Part shown: piece by piece, positions 15,901 through 24,121 of the stretch
Layout of the letters: the number at the start of each line of letters is the position of its first letter
Position numbering within the stretch: the stretch's first letter is position 1
Position numbers and translations under genes: made by a program
Notes under the pieces: model-generated
What the model was told of the DNA's origin: nothing
Databases searched by the model: none
The model's input: the letters and a program-made list of their open reading frames with translations, nothing else
IMG/VR virus record: IMGVR_UViG_3300048927_000381
Location: 1 to 52,867 of that record
Length of the DNA: 52,867 bases
Reading direction: 5' to 3' (one strand)
Source: a virus

Positions 15901-17148
15901 GAAATCGATTTCCTTGGTCCGCTGGCCGCCGTCTGTCGCCACATAGACAGGCTCCGACACCTCCGTGCCGGAAATGACCGCCCAATCGCTGTCCTCATCG
16001 ACATAGCGTGGAATGACGGTGTTGAACCGGTCGCGGCGGCTTTTCGTCGTGGGCAGGCTCAGGCCGTCATGCAGATGCCTGCTCTCGATCGTCGCCACCG
16101 CCGTGCGTGGCGTGTTGACGATGCAGCCAACCATTGCACCGGTGCGCGTCGGCCGAGCGCCGCCGGCCTGAAGGATCCGCTTGAAGCTGTCCCACTTGCT
16201 GTCGGTCGTCCACTCGACGCCGCCCACCTTCCAGCCGTTCGCATCGCAGACGTTCGCGCATTCCACGAAATCAGCGACCCGGATGTTCGCCACCGGGGCG
16301 CCAATTCCGCAAACCCGCTTGCCATTCTGCCAGCGGCCGAGCGCCCACGTCAGAGCGTGAAGGCCCGGATTGTCCGACCATTCATAGGTCGCCTCGTTGA
16401 GCGCCCTGTGCGAGCCAGATCCGCCGGGATAGGTGCTGTCCTTGCGCGGGTCGTAAACCTTGACCCACTTGCCTATCCAGGCTGGTTCGGGAGGACCAGC
16501 GCCGTACAGCTTGCCCTTGGTGTCGAACCGCATCGCCCACTGAGCATGAGCGATACCGCTGAGCTTGTGATTGGCGGTCCAGCCCGGGAATTGCTTCCCG
16601 CCGAAGGTCATCGTCAGCGCGGGGCCGGTCGATGGCCCCAGCGATACCTTCTGCGCCATATAGTCGTCAAATCGCCCAATGGCATTCCCATTGGAGGCGA
16701 ATGTCACCACCTCATTGTCGGCGGTGAACCGCTCTATGCCCTGAATAGGCCCGGCAATCGAAAGCATCGCGACGAAGGCGAGAATGTCGTCCTTCGACTG
16801 CTGCTTGAAGCCGTCATATGTCCGGGCATAGATGCGAAGGCCCGACATGCGCGTGCGTCCCATCGCATAGGGGAGACCGCTCTGCGGGTTTGTGGTGAAG
16901 CTGGTCGCGCTACCCTGGGCGGACACGCCGGGCGCGGTGGCGGCGGCGGCCATCGACAGCGCCCCGGCGGCGAGTGAGCCATAGGTACCGATGGCGGTCA
17001 GCGTGGCGGCGGAAACGCCCGCTATGCCGCCTGCGCTCGCCGCTGTGGTGGCCGTGGCGGCGGCAGCAGGGGCGGCGAGACCGGCCGTAGCAGCGATGAT
17101 CGCGACGGCGCCGACAACCAGCGCGGCCTTGCGGAGGAAGCCGGACAT
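12961..17148 (-). CDS. Tail tip host-specificity protein (lambda gpJ-like)
   Basis: The 1395-residue product is the largest gene. Residues 1-80 are hydrophobic Ala/Gly-rich. Residues 80-500 form the conserved hub part (GRTRMSGLRIYARTYDG, GIGAPVANIRVADFVECANV). A fibronectin-III-like segment follows (about 530-625), then a coiled coil (630-692). Three jelly-roll carbohydrate-binding-like domains open with NPNLLLGGDF (697), NPNLIPNGSF (911) and NLLPQSSF (1133). Between them the linker LNTEVxTPGGRV recurs (874 and 1095). The end (about 1320-1395) resembles DUF1983 of gpJ proteins. It forms the tail tip and binds the primary receptor. Confidence 0.9.
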   Translation of the reverse strand: MSGFLRKAALVVGAVAIIAATAGLAAPAAAATATTAASAGGIAGVSAATLTAIGTYGSLAAGALSMAAAATAPGVSAQGSATSFTTNPQSGLPYAMGRTRMSGLRIYARTYDGFKQQSKDDILAFVAMLSIAGPIQGIERFTADNEVVTFASNGNAIGRFDDYMAQKVSLGPSTGPALTMTFGGKQFPGWTANHKLSGIAHAQWAMRFDTKGKLYGAGPPEPAWIGKWVKVYDPRKDSTYPGGSGSHRALNEATYEWSDNPGLHALTWALGRWQNGKRVCGIGAPVANIRVADFVECANVCDANGWKVGGVEWTTDSKWDSFKRILQAGGARPTRTGAMVGCIVNTPRTAVATIESRHLHDGLSLPTTKSRRDRFNTVIPRYVDEDSDWAVISGTEVSEPVYVATDGGQRTKEIDFPLVQVFSGEEPRQPGQLAAYAIVNSREAGPFTWTTGPEWIGLKTGDVVLLNVPEEGLVNQPVLITRRAPDPSTGKVAFAGETETFSKHAYALGQSTTPPTPFALTAPDLIPAAPEALSWSVAGTTSGEGFPALLVTGESEMPSADAIVIDYKRSADTEWSNSAILSAIAPVSHVIAPLESETAYDVRIGYRVGTIDGNQTIFANVTTGLGKVTIIEGQLAEQVDIIGQLETDLAAAEATVAVVQTQVDTDLAAINTEIDTINASIIDLSEEIVGISSAANPNLLLGGDFATLDGWTHDGGWVAVNDPSWGLFAYRPASANGTYNLTKRFDAPRAGAFYTLSADVSFFATSGAAYVDMVFRDSDDGVILDAPQTPFPLNIDFSTGDTNRKLYKCTAQCPPGTAYIECRFVLESVTGLTNAGVRRMKLETGDKATAFSSEASAYSTYQTGVSNSGLIAGLNTEVNTPGGRVQQALNATTALTGSLATLTNTLRATGNPNLIPNGSFENGLSGWVTNLSGWSVATNNIWGTYAYNQSNIANGTDSLIYTDIAASSGTYTLTYDAAFNISGGTGTLIAQVQWLGAGDALIGYVNAPGRVYNDFGFDTGLVNRDASKFTVTAAAGTVKLRVVFYFKKTSGTSVEHNLRLVKLEAGSISTAYSGEASLRQAYTVMAGMNAQLSELNTEVMTPGGRVGVLQSSMTTALGNVALLQQNVTTGSGNLLPQSSFAAPGWPAGWDWYSPFPGSYTELAVRDLAGDGWRPGGNFGAGQGEHTFGMRQVNGNTGDWGQLHTQRIPVQGNKWYSFELFQAAHRANCGIKIEWYTAANGFISATDAGYVTVGTGGTDINAWTNRYVKGQAPANAAFAVPVAYKGGTYAGQGDSYMWITRPMFIEVTSAYVGPSAYVPSGDRASVEVIQRSVDGVVAQWGVALNVAGKIVGRVRLDGNASTSTFDVEADAMSVTKSGGGPSLTWTNGALIVNDGL

Positions 17149-17573
17149 TACAGGACGCTCCAGGCGGCGGAGGGGGTCAGGTCGACGGTAACCAGGCCGC
17201 TTTCCAGATGATCCTCATGGAAACCGAGCACATGCCCGTTGCCCGCGTAAATCCCGATGGCATCCAGACCCGCATGCCCTTCGGCCGCGACCAGATCGCC
17301 CAGCAGCATCCGCGAGTAGGGTATCCGGCTCAGGCCGATGCCGTCGAGCAGCAGCGGGAGGCTGTCATAACCCATGCGCGTGATCGCGCGCCGGGCGCCC
17401 AGCGCCGTGCTGTACGCGCCCGCCTTGCTGATCTTCACGGGGTGACCCAGCTTCTTCAGGTGATACGCGGCGACCTTTGCGCAATCGACCTTGCCCCATT
17501 GGAAGGGCCGATCCCGGTAGCGGGACATGGTCGCCTCGATCGCGGCGTGGCGGCGTTCCAGCGGCGTCATCAT
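17148..17573 (-). CDS. NlpC/P60-like tail tip peptidase (DUF6950-type)
   Basis: The 141-residue product starts at the ATG that overlaps the previous stop. It has GKVDCAKVAAYHLKK with the putative nucleophile Cys, GDLVAAEG, and NGHVLGFHED with the catalytic His. This fits the NlpC/P60-type protein that sits before the gpJ-like gene in siphophages (the lambda gpK position). It likely digests peptidoglycan during genome entry or processes the tip. Confidence 0.8.
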   Translation of the reverse strand: MMTPLERRHAAIEATMSRYRDRPFQWGKVDCAKVAAYHLKKLGHPVKISKAGAYSTALGARRAITRMGYDSLPLLLDGIGLSRIPYSRMLLGDLVAAEGHAGLDAIGIYAGNGHVLGFHEDHLESGLVTVDLTPSAAWSVL

Positions 17574-18217
17574 GCGCCAAAGGCCGATATGATGGACCGG
17601 GAATTGGCCAATGCTGCCGCAAGCCCGGTTTTCTGGTTGCTGCCCTGCGGCGGCTTCGCGCCCCAATAGAGATTGACGTCGGTCCCCGTCATGAATTCCA
17701 GACCGAGTTCCCCCGGATTGATCGACTGGTGCCAGCCGTTGCTGGCGCGCTGACCCTCTTCAACCTCGAACAGGCGCTCGAACACGCTGACGACGGAATA
17801 TTCGACCTTGCGAGCGCCGCTCCCGTCGATGCTGATCGTGGGGACATCGATTTCGCCGAGGAACAGGACTTCGGGCGCGCCAATGGCGACACCGGACATA
17901 GGATCGACGGCACCGGCCATGATCTTGACCGGGCTGCCCTGCATAGCGGCGTTTACCAGCACCGCCGTGGCGCTGATATCGGGCGGGAAGAGGCTGACCG
18001 TCACCTCGGGCGCGCTGTCGTCAATCTCTTCGCTGATCTCCGAGATATCGGCGAGGGTTCCGAAGGTGGCGTCGATGCCCGTGTGCAGTTCGCCGCTGAC
18101 GACGACATTCGCAGATCCGTCGACCAGGCGGATCGTGTGATCGGGCAGGTCGATGCGCACGGCGCCGAACAGGAAGACGCCGGACAGCGCCAGCGCATTT
18201 TTCAGGGCGGTATCCAT
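17570..18217 (-). CDS. Minor tail/tail tip protein
   Basis: The 215-residue beta-rich product (AVRIDLPDHTIRLVDGSANV) lies between a tail protein and the NlpC/P60 gene, the place held by lambda gpL-type tip proteins. It overlaps both neighbours by a few bases. It has no Cys cluster for an iron-sulfur site as in gpL. The role is assigned from order alone. Confidence 0.7.
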   Translation of the reverse strand: MDTALKNALALSGVFLFGAVRIDLPDHTIRLVDGSANVVVSGELHTGIDATFGTLADISEISEEIDDSAPEVTVSLFPPDISATAVLVNAAMQGSPVKIMAGAVDPMSGVAIGAPEVLFLGEIDVPTISIDGSGARKVEYSVVSVFERLFEVEEGQRASNGWHQSINPGELGLEFMTGTDVNLYWGAKPPQGSNQKTGLAAALANSRSIISAFGA

Positions 18218-18816
18218 CAGGCGGCCTCCGCCACGGTAAAGGTGAAGCTGGCGAGGCGTTCGACGGCGATCTCCCAGGACATTTCGTCACCGGGGTTCAC
18301 GATTCCCTCGATCTTCGGATCGAGCTCGACGACGTCGTTGATCGACAGGGTCGTGCGCAGCATCGGCCAGACGACAGCGCTCAGCGTGCCATCGGAGGCG
18401 GCGACGCCGTCGGCGGCGAAGATGTGGATATACCGCCGGCCGCCATGGATGAAGGCGAAGAACTGGCCTTCGTGCACGGTCGCGCCGGGGGTGAATCCCT
18501 TCATGGCGACGCCCATGCCGCTGGTGACGGCGGCGGCGACCAGCGGAGCGCCGGGCGTGCCGATGTCGAAGTCGGGCTGGGGCCATTCGATGCGGAGGCG
18601 ATCGTCCATCGCGCGCAGCAGGCGCGACTGCACGGTGAGCGCCTTGTCGCGCGTGGGCATCGGGGGGAGGGTGACGCGCAGGCCGAAGCGGGTGCCCAGC
18701 CGGTTGATGAGCTGATCCGGGCCGCCCAGGAAGGGGGTCAGGACGCCGCGGAAAGAGCGCACGTAGGGGACGGCGCCGTTCGGCACCGCCCAGTCAGGCA
18801 TCGATATGATTGTCAT
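18217..18816 (-). CDS. Minor tail protein downstream of tape measure
   Basis: The 199-residue product starts MTIISMPDWAVPNGAVPYVR and ends with a beta strand pair (ERLASFTFTVAEA). It directly follows the tape measure gene, the position of lambda gpM-like distal tail proteins. The N-terminal WxVPNGAxP pattern recurs in sphingomonad and rhizobial siphophage tail proteins. No enzymatic motif is visible. Confidence 0.7.
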   Translation of the reverse strand: MTIISMPDWAVPNGAVPYVRSFRGVLTPFLGGPDQLINRLGTRFGLRVTLPPMPTRDKALTVQSRLLRAMDDRLRIEWPQPDFDIGTPGAPLVAAAVTSGMGVAMKGFTPGATVHEGQFFAFIHGGRRYIHIFAADGVAASDGTLSAVVWPMLRTTLSINDVVELDPKIEGIVNPGDEMSWEIAVERLASFTFTVAEAA

Positions 18817-21288
18817 TTACCGTCCCGGTATCCGGCGGCGACCGCGCTGAGCGATCCCATCCTGAGCCAAAGCACTGCCACCCATGGCGCCGCGCACCGC
18901 CGCGCCGTCGGCCATCGCGTTCATCTGGGCGAGTAAGTCGGCCGTCATCACTGCGCCGCGCAGGTCGAAGCTCAGGACGCGGCCGCCCCCATTGTCATTG
19001 CCGGGCTTGCGAATATCGACGATCTCGCCCCGGTTCGCGCGGAATTGCACAAGCTGCTGGTCGCCGACCGACGAAGACCCGCCGACCTTGAAACTGCCGC
19101 CGGTCGCAAAGCCAGTCAGATTTCGCGCAGAGATGCCCGAAGCGAGGCTCGATACATTCGCGCTTGCGGTGGAAAGGGAGCCTGCAAGAGGGTTGCCCCC
19201 TCCGAATACACCACCAAGCACGCTGGACAGCCCGCCGACAATCGCCTTCTGAAGTTGGATGCGGATCAGGTCAGCGATGATCTGCTGCGTAACCTGCTTG
19301 AAGACGTCGCCTAGCGAGCGTGCGCCGCTGGCGGCATCGGCCAAGCCGTTTATCAGCCCGTCGAGGCCGTTGACCTGAACCTGTTCCAATGCCTCTCGCG
19401 CTTCGGCAGCCGATTTGGGCAGTTGATCCAGATAGGATTCAAGCGGCCCTTGCGTTTGGCGCATCGCCTGAGACGTGGCACCCGCCTGTAACTGGGGCAG
19501 GGCGAGTAAGCGGGCGCGGGCGCGCAGCGCCGTTTCCATGTCGGTCGATGCGGCCTCAATCTCTAGCGTGCGACGCTCGACATCAAATTGCGCATCAAGG
19601 ATCCGCAGCTCGACGGCGCGGCGATCCTGTGCCGTACGAGCCGCCGCTGCGGACAATTGCAGCAGTTCGACGGCCAGATCGGCCCGATCGCGCTCCCGCT
19701 GGATCGTCCGCTGGTTGATCTCTTCCTGAGCGCGCTGCTGGGTGAGGCGTTTGCGCGCCGCGGCATTCTCATCGTTCAGATTGATTAACTGCTGCTTTTT
19801 CGCGGCGTCGATCTGGTCGTTGTCGTTGATGGAGCGCTCGCGCACCTGCCGCTCGACCTCGATCTGCTTGAGGTCGGCATCACGGCGGGCTTCGACGGTC
19901 CCGCTCAGATCGGCCAGGGCCGTTGCCAGATCTGATTGTTCGCGAGCAAGGTCGTCAGTGAACCGTCGCAGCGCGTCCGCGGCGCGCTCCGCCTCTTTCT
20001 GCGCACGCTTGCGAAGCGTTTCTTCCGACGGGCCGCTGCCCTTCTTTTTTGAGCCGCTGCTGGCAGCGGCGGGCTTATACCCTTCGCCCTTCCGGTTGCC
20101 CAGGATGTCATATCCGGACGTCATCGCATCGAAGCGACGCTGGTCAGCCTGACCGGAAAGACGGCGCTGCTCCTGCTGCTGCCGGGCGTCATAGTCCTTC
20201 AGCAGATGGCTGTCGTACTTACCGCCCGCGCCGAAGAAATTTGCGACGCTCGGCCCGATATTCAGCAGGCGATCGGCGTCCTTCAAGGTGGAACGGATCG
20301 TTTGCTGGAGATCGAACGCGCCGCCCCCCAACTGCTCAAAAACGGATAGCCCAGCCTCCAGCAGCGGATCGAAGGCGTTCGCCAGACCGGCAAGCGTGCT
20401 CCTGACGCTGATGCCCATCTCTTCGGCCGCCTTGGCCAGATTGGCGAAGCCATCCGCGCCGGTGCCGACGAAATCAGACAGCGCTTGGGAAAATTCGCCG
20501 CCTTGGTCGAACGCGCCGAACGTGACGGTCGCGGCGTTACGGACCTGCTCCATCGCCTCGCCGAAGGTGACGGGCATCTGACTGAACTCGGCGTCGATGG
20601 TGCCGGTGAATTTCTTATCGGTGAGCGCACGGAACAGGCGATCAGCGGTCAATTCGCCTTCTTCCGCCATCTTGCGGAGGTTGCCGATCGGCGTGTTGAG
20701 GCTGTCAGCCAGCAGGCGGGCGAGCCGGGGCGACGATTCCATGATGCTATTGAATTCGTCGCCGCGCAGCACGCCGGACGCCAGCGCCTGCCCAAATTGG
20801 AGCGTGGCGGAGGCGGCTTCGTTCTGATCGGCGCCGCTGATCTTCAGCGTCTTCGAAAACGTCTCTGTGGCCCTAGCCGCTTCGGCCTGAGTGCCACCCA
20901 GCTCGCGGGTCGCACGCATGAAATTGCCGTAAAGCGTGCCCGTCTCGGTCAAGCCGTTCCGGGTTTCATTGGCGATCCGGTTGACGTCCTTCTGGGCCTG
21001 CCCGAAGCTGCCGAAGCTGGATGTCGCCAGCTTCAGTTGCGCCGACAGTTGCTTGGATTTGTCAGCCAACTGGATGTAGGCGTTGCCCGCGGCGGCGATC
21101 GAGGAAAGGCCGAGCGCGCCCGCGAGGCCACGCAACGACGTGCTGATCAGAGACGCAGCCTGCTCGATCTTTTTGGCGCGGCGGCCGAACTGATCGACTT
21201 CCTTGCCCGACCGTTTCAACCCGGTTTCGAACTGCGCGGAATCGAGCCCCAACGTTACGCGGAGCGCGCCAATTACGGCTCGTGCCAT
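18817..21288 (-). CDS. Tape measure protein
   Basis: The 823-residue product starts at the ATG behind GGGGAA (21288); the open frame beyond it runs across a terminator. The N-terminal 300 residues match the lambda-type tape measure domain (LDSAQFETGLKRSGKEVDQF; SGVLRGDEFNSIMESSPRLA; MAEEGELTADRLFRALTDK). A long charged coiled coil follows (about 400-640), then a Gly/Ser-rich C-terminus with a possible membrane-inserting part. It sets tail length; at about 0.15 nm per residue it predicts a tail near 120 nm. It contains no lysozyme motif that I can see. Confidence 0.93.
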   Translation of the reverse strand: MARAVIGALRVTLGLDSAQFETGLKRSGKEVDQFGRRAKKIEQAASLISTSLRGLAGALGLSSIAAAGNAYIQLADKSKQLSAQLKLATSSFGSFGQAQKDVNRIANETRNGLTETGTLYGNFMRATRELGGTQAEAARATETFSKTLKISGADQNEAASATLQFGQALASGVLRGDEFNSIMESSPRLARLLADSLNTPIGNLRKMAEEGELTADRLFRALTDKKFTGTIDAEFSQMPVTFGEAMEQVRNAATVTFGAFDQGGEFSQALSDFVGTGADGFANLAKAAEEMGISVRSTLAGLANAFDPLLEAGLSVFEQLGGGAFDLQQTIRSTLKDADRLLNIGPSVANFFGAGGKYDSHLLKDYDARQQQEQRRLSGQADQRRFDAMTSGYDILGNRKGEGYKPAAASSGSKKKGSGPSEETLRKRAQKEAERAADALRRFTDDLAREQSDLATALADLSGTVEARRDADLKQIEVERQVRERSINDNDQIDAAKKQQLINLNDENAAARKRLTQQRAQEEINQRTIQRERDRADLAVELLQLSAAAARTAQDRRAVELRILDAQFDVERRTLEIEAASTDMETALRARARLLALPQLQAGATSQAMRQTQGPLESYLDQLPKSAAEAREALEQVQVNGLDGLINGLADAASGARSLGDVFKQVTQQIIADLIRIQLQKAIVGGLSSVLGGVFGGGNPLAGSLSTASANVSSLASGISARNLTGFATGGSFKVGGSSSVGDQQLVQFRANRGEIVDIRKPGNDNGGGRVLSFDLRGAVMTADLLAQMNAMADGAAVRGAMGGSALAQDGIAQRGRRRIPGR

Positions 21289-21307
21289 TGCCCGTTCCCC
21301 AAAAGAA

Positions 21308-21331
21308 AAGGGCGGCCCGAAGACCGCCCTT
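21308..21331 (-). terminator. Intrinsic terminator between membrane gene and tape measure
   Basis: On the minus strand the 8-bp stem AAGGGCGG/CCGCCCTT with an 8-base loop is followed by TTCTTTT. It ends the small membrane-protein gene upstream but lies inside the tail operon, about 20 bases before the tape measure start codon. Confidence 0.75.
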
Positions 21332-21355
21332 ATTAGATTTCGAGCTGTGTGCCCG

Positions 21356-21787
21356 CTATTCTCGGCATTTAAGGCCGACTTTCGCTGCCAGATCTGGAAC
21401 GCAGCCATCCCTGAGGGACGACCCTTCGCGGATCGCGGGCGGAGCTGACACCGATGGGGCCGTCTGCTCAGATGGCTGGAGCATGCTGGCAACGCCGCCG
21501 ATCGCAACTATCGCCAGCAGAATTCCCCCGGCGATGGTTGCGCGCCTGGCTGCGCCAGGTGTCGGGGCAACTATTGGCGCACCAGCGGGACGCATGGCGG
21601 CCAAATGATCGTTGATGGAAAGCAGTACTGCTGACGTGCCCACCATCATGACGGTGCCCGCAATTCCGAGCAGTCCGACCAGAAAACCGACGCCGCTCGT
21701 CCCCATCAGAATGACAGCAGCAAGCAAGGCGATGATGAAAATGGCCACGATGGCCCAACGGAAAAGACCGACAATCGCTTGAATCAT
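21356..21787 (-). CDS. Inserted small membrane protein (moron-like) in tail module
   Basis: The 143-residue product starts at the ATG behind AAGGGG. It has two adjacent N-terminal spans (about 7-30 and 34-58), a third at about 82-100, and a short soluble tail with two Cys (DGCVPDLAAKVGLKCRE). It has no counterpart in the standard siphophage tail order, where chaperone and tape measure are adjacent, and it has its own terminator. The ribosome site lies in a small GAAA-tetraloop hairpin (CCCCGAAAGGGG). An effect on the lysogen or on superinfection is plausible but unproven. Confidence 0.7.
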   Translation of the reverse strand: MIQAIVGLFRWAIVAIFIIALLAAVILMGTSGVGFLVGLLGIAGTVMMVGTSAVLLSINDHLAAMRPAGAPIVAPTPGAARRATIAGGILLAIVAIGGVASMLQPSEQTAPSVSAPPAIREGSSLRDGCVPDLAAKVGLKCRE

Positions 21788-21840
21788 AAGGCACCCCTTT
21801 CGGGGCACATTGATAGACCATCGGATCGCTTGCAACCCGA

Positions 21841-22199
21841 TCATGCTTTAGGCGGTGCGGGCACCTTGCGAAACGTCAGGCCGATGCCGCTCTTTTCCAT
21901 CTTGCGCAGCATCGTGACCATCTGTGCGTTTGAACGATATTTCGGCTGCGATTTCTCGCCCAGAGCATCGGACAGCGGGGGCATCCGTTTCGACCTGCCA
22001 AATGCCGCCTGATGCCACGCGACATACATATTCTCGCGGTGAGCAGCTTTCTCGCGCTGAATGTAGCCCCTGATAACCGATTGGATAATGCGGGGCGTCT
22101 GCCTCCAGAATGTGTCGGGATCAAACCCGGCTTCGCACCAGAGCTCTAGGAGTTTGAGCCAGTTCCAGCCGGTGTCGCGGCCTGATCCCGCTTTTGAGG
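21841..22199 (-). CDS. Tail chaperone extension (gpT-like), probably made by -1 frameshift
   Basis: This frame lies -1 relative to the chaperone gene and overlaps its end. Its meaningful part starts around KAGSGRDTGWNWLKLLELWC and contains FDPDTFWRQTPRIIQSVIRG and a helical end, the pattern of gpT/rcc01693-like extensions. The frame has no good start or ribosome site of its own. In siphophages the long chaperone form comes from a programmed slip, so product G-T fusion is expected. The overlap available for the slip is about 22146-22284; the run CCTCAAAAG at about 22190-22198 is the most A-rich candidate. Confidence 0.7.
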
Positions 22200-22520
22200 G
22201 TCCGCAGATGGTGCCCCATCGGCTTCTGGCCACGCATGGCGCATGGACGCGGCGACGGCATCGCGTACGGTCGGGAGCCCCCATGCCAACACGCGGTCGC
22301 GAAAGCCTTCATAGGGCAGGGCGTACTGACGGAACAGCCCCGCCCACGCCAACGCGGATGTCATGCCGAGATGCGCGCCGTTTTCGAACAAGCCGACAAT
22401 GGTGCTGATCGGCTTTCCCGTGACCTCCTCGGCCATCACCAGGGCGTCGGCATCCATGGTGATGGTGTATTCGACACCATCACCCTTCAAGATCGCCTCA
22501 CCACGCATCGCGTTCGCCAT
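22146..22520 (-). CDS. Tail assembly chaperone (gpG-like)
   Basis: The 124-residue product (MANAMRGEAILKGDGVEYTI; then MDADALVMAEEVTGKPISTI) matches small tail assembly chaperones (TAC/GTA chaperone group), which coat the tape measure before tube polymerisation. It lies directly after the tail tube gene. The last 20 residues are a disordered Ala/Pro tail over the frameshift zone. Confidence 0.85.
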   Translation of the reverse strand: MANAMRGEAILKGDGVEYTITMDADALVMAEEVTGKPISTIVGLFENGAHLGMTSALAWAGLFRQYALPYEGFRDRVLAWGLPTVRDAVAASMRHAWPEADGAPSADPQKRDQAATPAGTGSNS

Positions 22521-22963
22521 TACTCACCAGCCTCTTCGGTGCGAGCGCCGGTGAACTGAAGCGCGACCTGACAGGTCATACGATCATCGATGGGAATGGT
22601 CGGCGTCCGGCTGAGTACGTTGACGAAGCCGCCGATGACCCAAGTTGCGCCCTCATTGTCGGCCGGAACCTCGATTTCGAATGCGCGGGAACCCGGATCC
22701 TGATGAGCCTCACTGATGAGGACGTCGGTCGGCTTGCCGGGCAGCCAATTGACCTGAAAGCTGCCCTGGCCGGACTCGATCAGCGTCTTGATATATTCGC
22801 GACGGCGCCCCGGGCTTTTGAAATGGGTGCTTTCGGTCGTGCCCCACTCCTCGGAGCCGGGTTCAAGGGCGATCAGTTCGCCCACTTCCGTTAGAACGCC
22901 CAAGCCATTCGCCAGCCGGAACGCCGAGCCAAAGCCCGTGATTGCTTCACTCTCGCCTGCCAT
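22520..22963 (-). CDS. Major tail tube protein
   Basis: The 147-residue product begins MAGESEAITGFGSAFRLANG and has the compact beta fold pattern of siphophage tail tube proteins (TTHF-like segment TTESTHFKSPGRRREYI; then a lipocalin-like strand series ending in VALQFTG). It follows the tail terminator gene and precedes the chaperones, the canonical order. Hexamers stack to form the tail tube. Confidence 0.88.
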   Translation of the reverse strand: MAGESEAITGFGSAFRLANGLGVLTEVGELIALEPGSEEWGTTESTHFKSPGRRREYIKTLIESGQGSFQVNWLPGKPTDVLISEAHQDPGSRAFEIEVPADNEGATWVIGGFVNVLSRTPTIPIDDRMTCQVALQFTGARTEEAGE

Positions 22964-22972
22964 TTTTCGCTC

Positions 22973-23362
22973 CTATGAGAGAGGTTTCCACCAAATTCGA
23001 AAATCCGCGCTGATGCGGAACACATTGCCTATTTCCGGCACCAACTCGGGCGGGATGTCGCGTTCGGCTTCGAGTGTGGCCCGTCCGAAACGGGTAGCGC
23101 CGATGCTCGCGGGCTGCTCCAGCACAGCCAGCACCGCGAGAAAGAGCGGTTTGATGTCCCGTGCCGCCAATCCCCAAAAATCGAAGCGGGTCATCGTGTC
23201 CTGAAGGTTTACGGCGCCATCGAAGGTATATTCACGGCCGGGGCTCAGCCGCTGGAGAGTGATCCCCGGCATCTGGGCTTTCTTCGGTCGCTCCAGCCAC
23301 GAAATGCTGCCCGCCGCGACCGTTGGCGCCGACGTCAGCCGGGTGATCAGGTCGACATCCAT
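22973..23362 (-). CDS. Tail completion/terminator protein (DUF3168-like)
   Basis: The 129-residue product (MDVDLITRLTSAPTVAAGSI) has the DUF3168 layout: an N-terminal helix, a strand ending at ITLQRLSPGREYTFDG, and the segment TMTRFDFWGLAARDIKPLFL. The family caps the tail tube and joins it to the head (lambda gpU-like role). It starts on the last base of the preceding stop. Confidence 0.85.
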   Translation of the reverse strand: MDVDLITRLTSAPTVAAGSISWLERPKKAQMPGITLQRLSPGREYTFDGAVNLQDTMTRFDFWGLAARDIKPLFLAVLAVLEQPASIGATRFGRATLEAERDIPPELVPEIGNVFRISADFRIWWKPLS

Positions 23363-23793
23363 TACGGTTTCGCCTTTTTCGCCAGCCGGGCCGCCGTTTT
23401 CTCGATTTCAATCCCGAGTGACGTGCCGATGATGTCGAGCGCGTTCATGCGCTCTGCCTCCCATGCCGGCCCCATGAACGGCTGCGCGGGCTCCTTATAG
23501 GTGCCGAATTCCTGTGTGATCGCCTGCGGCATCTGGCCGGGGCCAACATGGACCTCAACCGGCGCGACCAGTTTCCGGTCGCCGCGCTGCGATGGCGCGA
23601 GTGTGGGGCTGACATCGATGCTTTCTGACAGAGTGCCTTCGCGGACGGGTACCAACCGACGGGCGGCGCGGGCGATTGGCTCGCCGCCTTGGCGGAGCGA
23701 CCGCATTACCGCGGCGCGGGCCGTGGCCTTCGGCATCTGACCGAGTGCAGCTTCCAGTTCCCGGAGGCCTTCGAGCTTGAATTTCTCGCCCAT
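23362..23793 (-). CDS. HK97 gp10-like head-tail joining protein
   Basis: The 143-residue product starts MGEKFKLEGLRELEAALGQM, the N-terminal helix typical of the HK97 gp10 family. The conserved ARRLVPVREGTLSESI and a C-terminal GPAWEAERMNALDIIG helix follow. It acts in the neck between head closure and tail. Confidence 0.88.
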   Translation of the reverse strand: MGEKFKLEGLRELEAALGQMPKATARAAVMRSLRQGGEPIARAARRLVPVREGTLSESIDVSPTLAPSQRGDRKLVAPVEVHVGPGQMPQAITQEFGTYKEPAQPFMGPAWEAERMNALDIIGTSLGIEIEKTAARLAKKAKP

Positions 23794-23794
23794 A

Positions 23795-24121
23795 TCAGGC
23801 CGCCGCCCGAACTGCTGTGAGCCGCCGTCCGCCGTTGTCGAGATCGTGCGCCGCCGTGATGTTCCAGATGCCGCCGTCGAACGCGATGCGGTGGTCGATC
23901 ACGCTGACGGCGCGGGTTTTGCTGTTGCTCAGCACTTCGAACGATGCGCTTTGCGACCCGCCCTGCTGCGCCGCTTCGCGCTGCTCGGAGCCGGTGCCGT
24001 AATAGACGGCGGCATATTCCGGAGCGTAGTTCGCCCAGGTCTCCACTTCGCCGCCATAGACGTCGGACGCGGTCGTCCGCACCTCAATCATGATGCGGTG
24101 GCGACGATTGCGAGCTTTCAT
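23795..24121 (-). CDS. Head closure protein (TIGR01563 family)
   Basis: The 108-residue product is a compact SH3-like beta protein: MKARNRRHRIMIEVRTTASD, then a conserved WANYAPEYAAVYYGTGSE segment and a final beta hairpin. This is the SPP1 gp16/HK97 gp7 type that plugs the connector after DNA filling. It overlaps the connector gene by four bases. Confidence 0.87.
   Translation of the reverse strand: MKARNRRHRIMIEVRTTASDVYGGEVETWANYAPEYAAVYYGTGSEQREAAQQGGSQSASFEVLSNSKTRAVSVIDHRIAFDGGIWNITAAHDLDNGGRRLTAVRAAA

Noticed and set aside
15217-16977. 586-codon plus-strand open frame
   Set aside because: It lies wholly antisense inside the gpJ-like gene. The translation is Arg/Asp/Ala-rich without domain patterns, as expected for a high-GC shadow frame.
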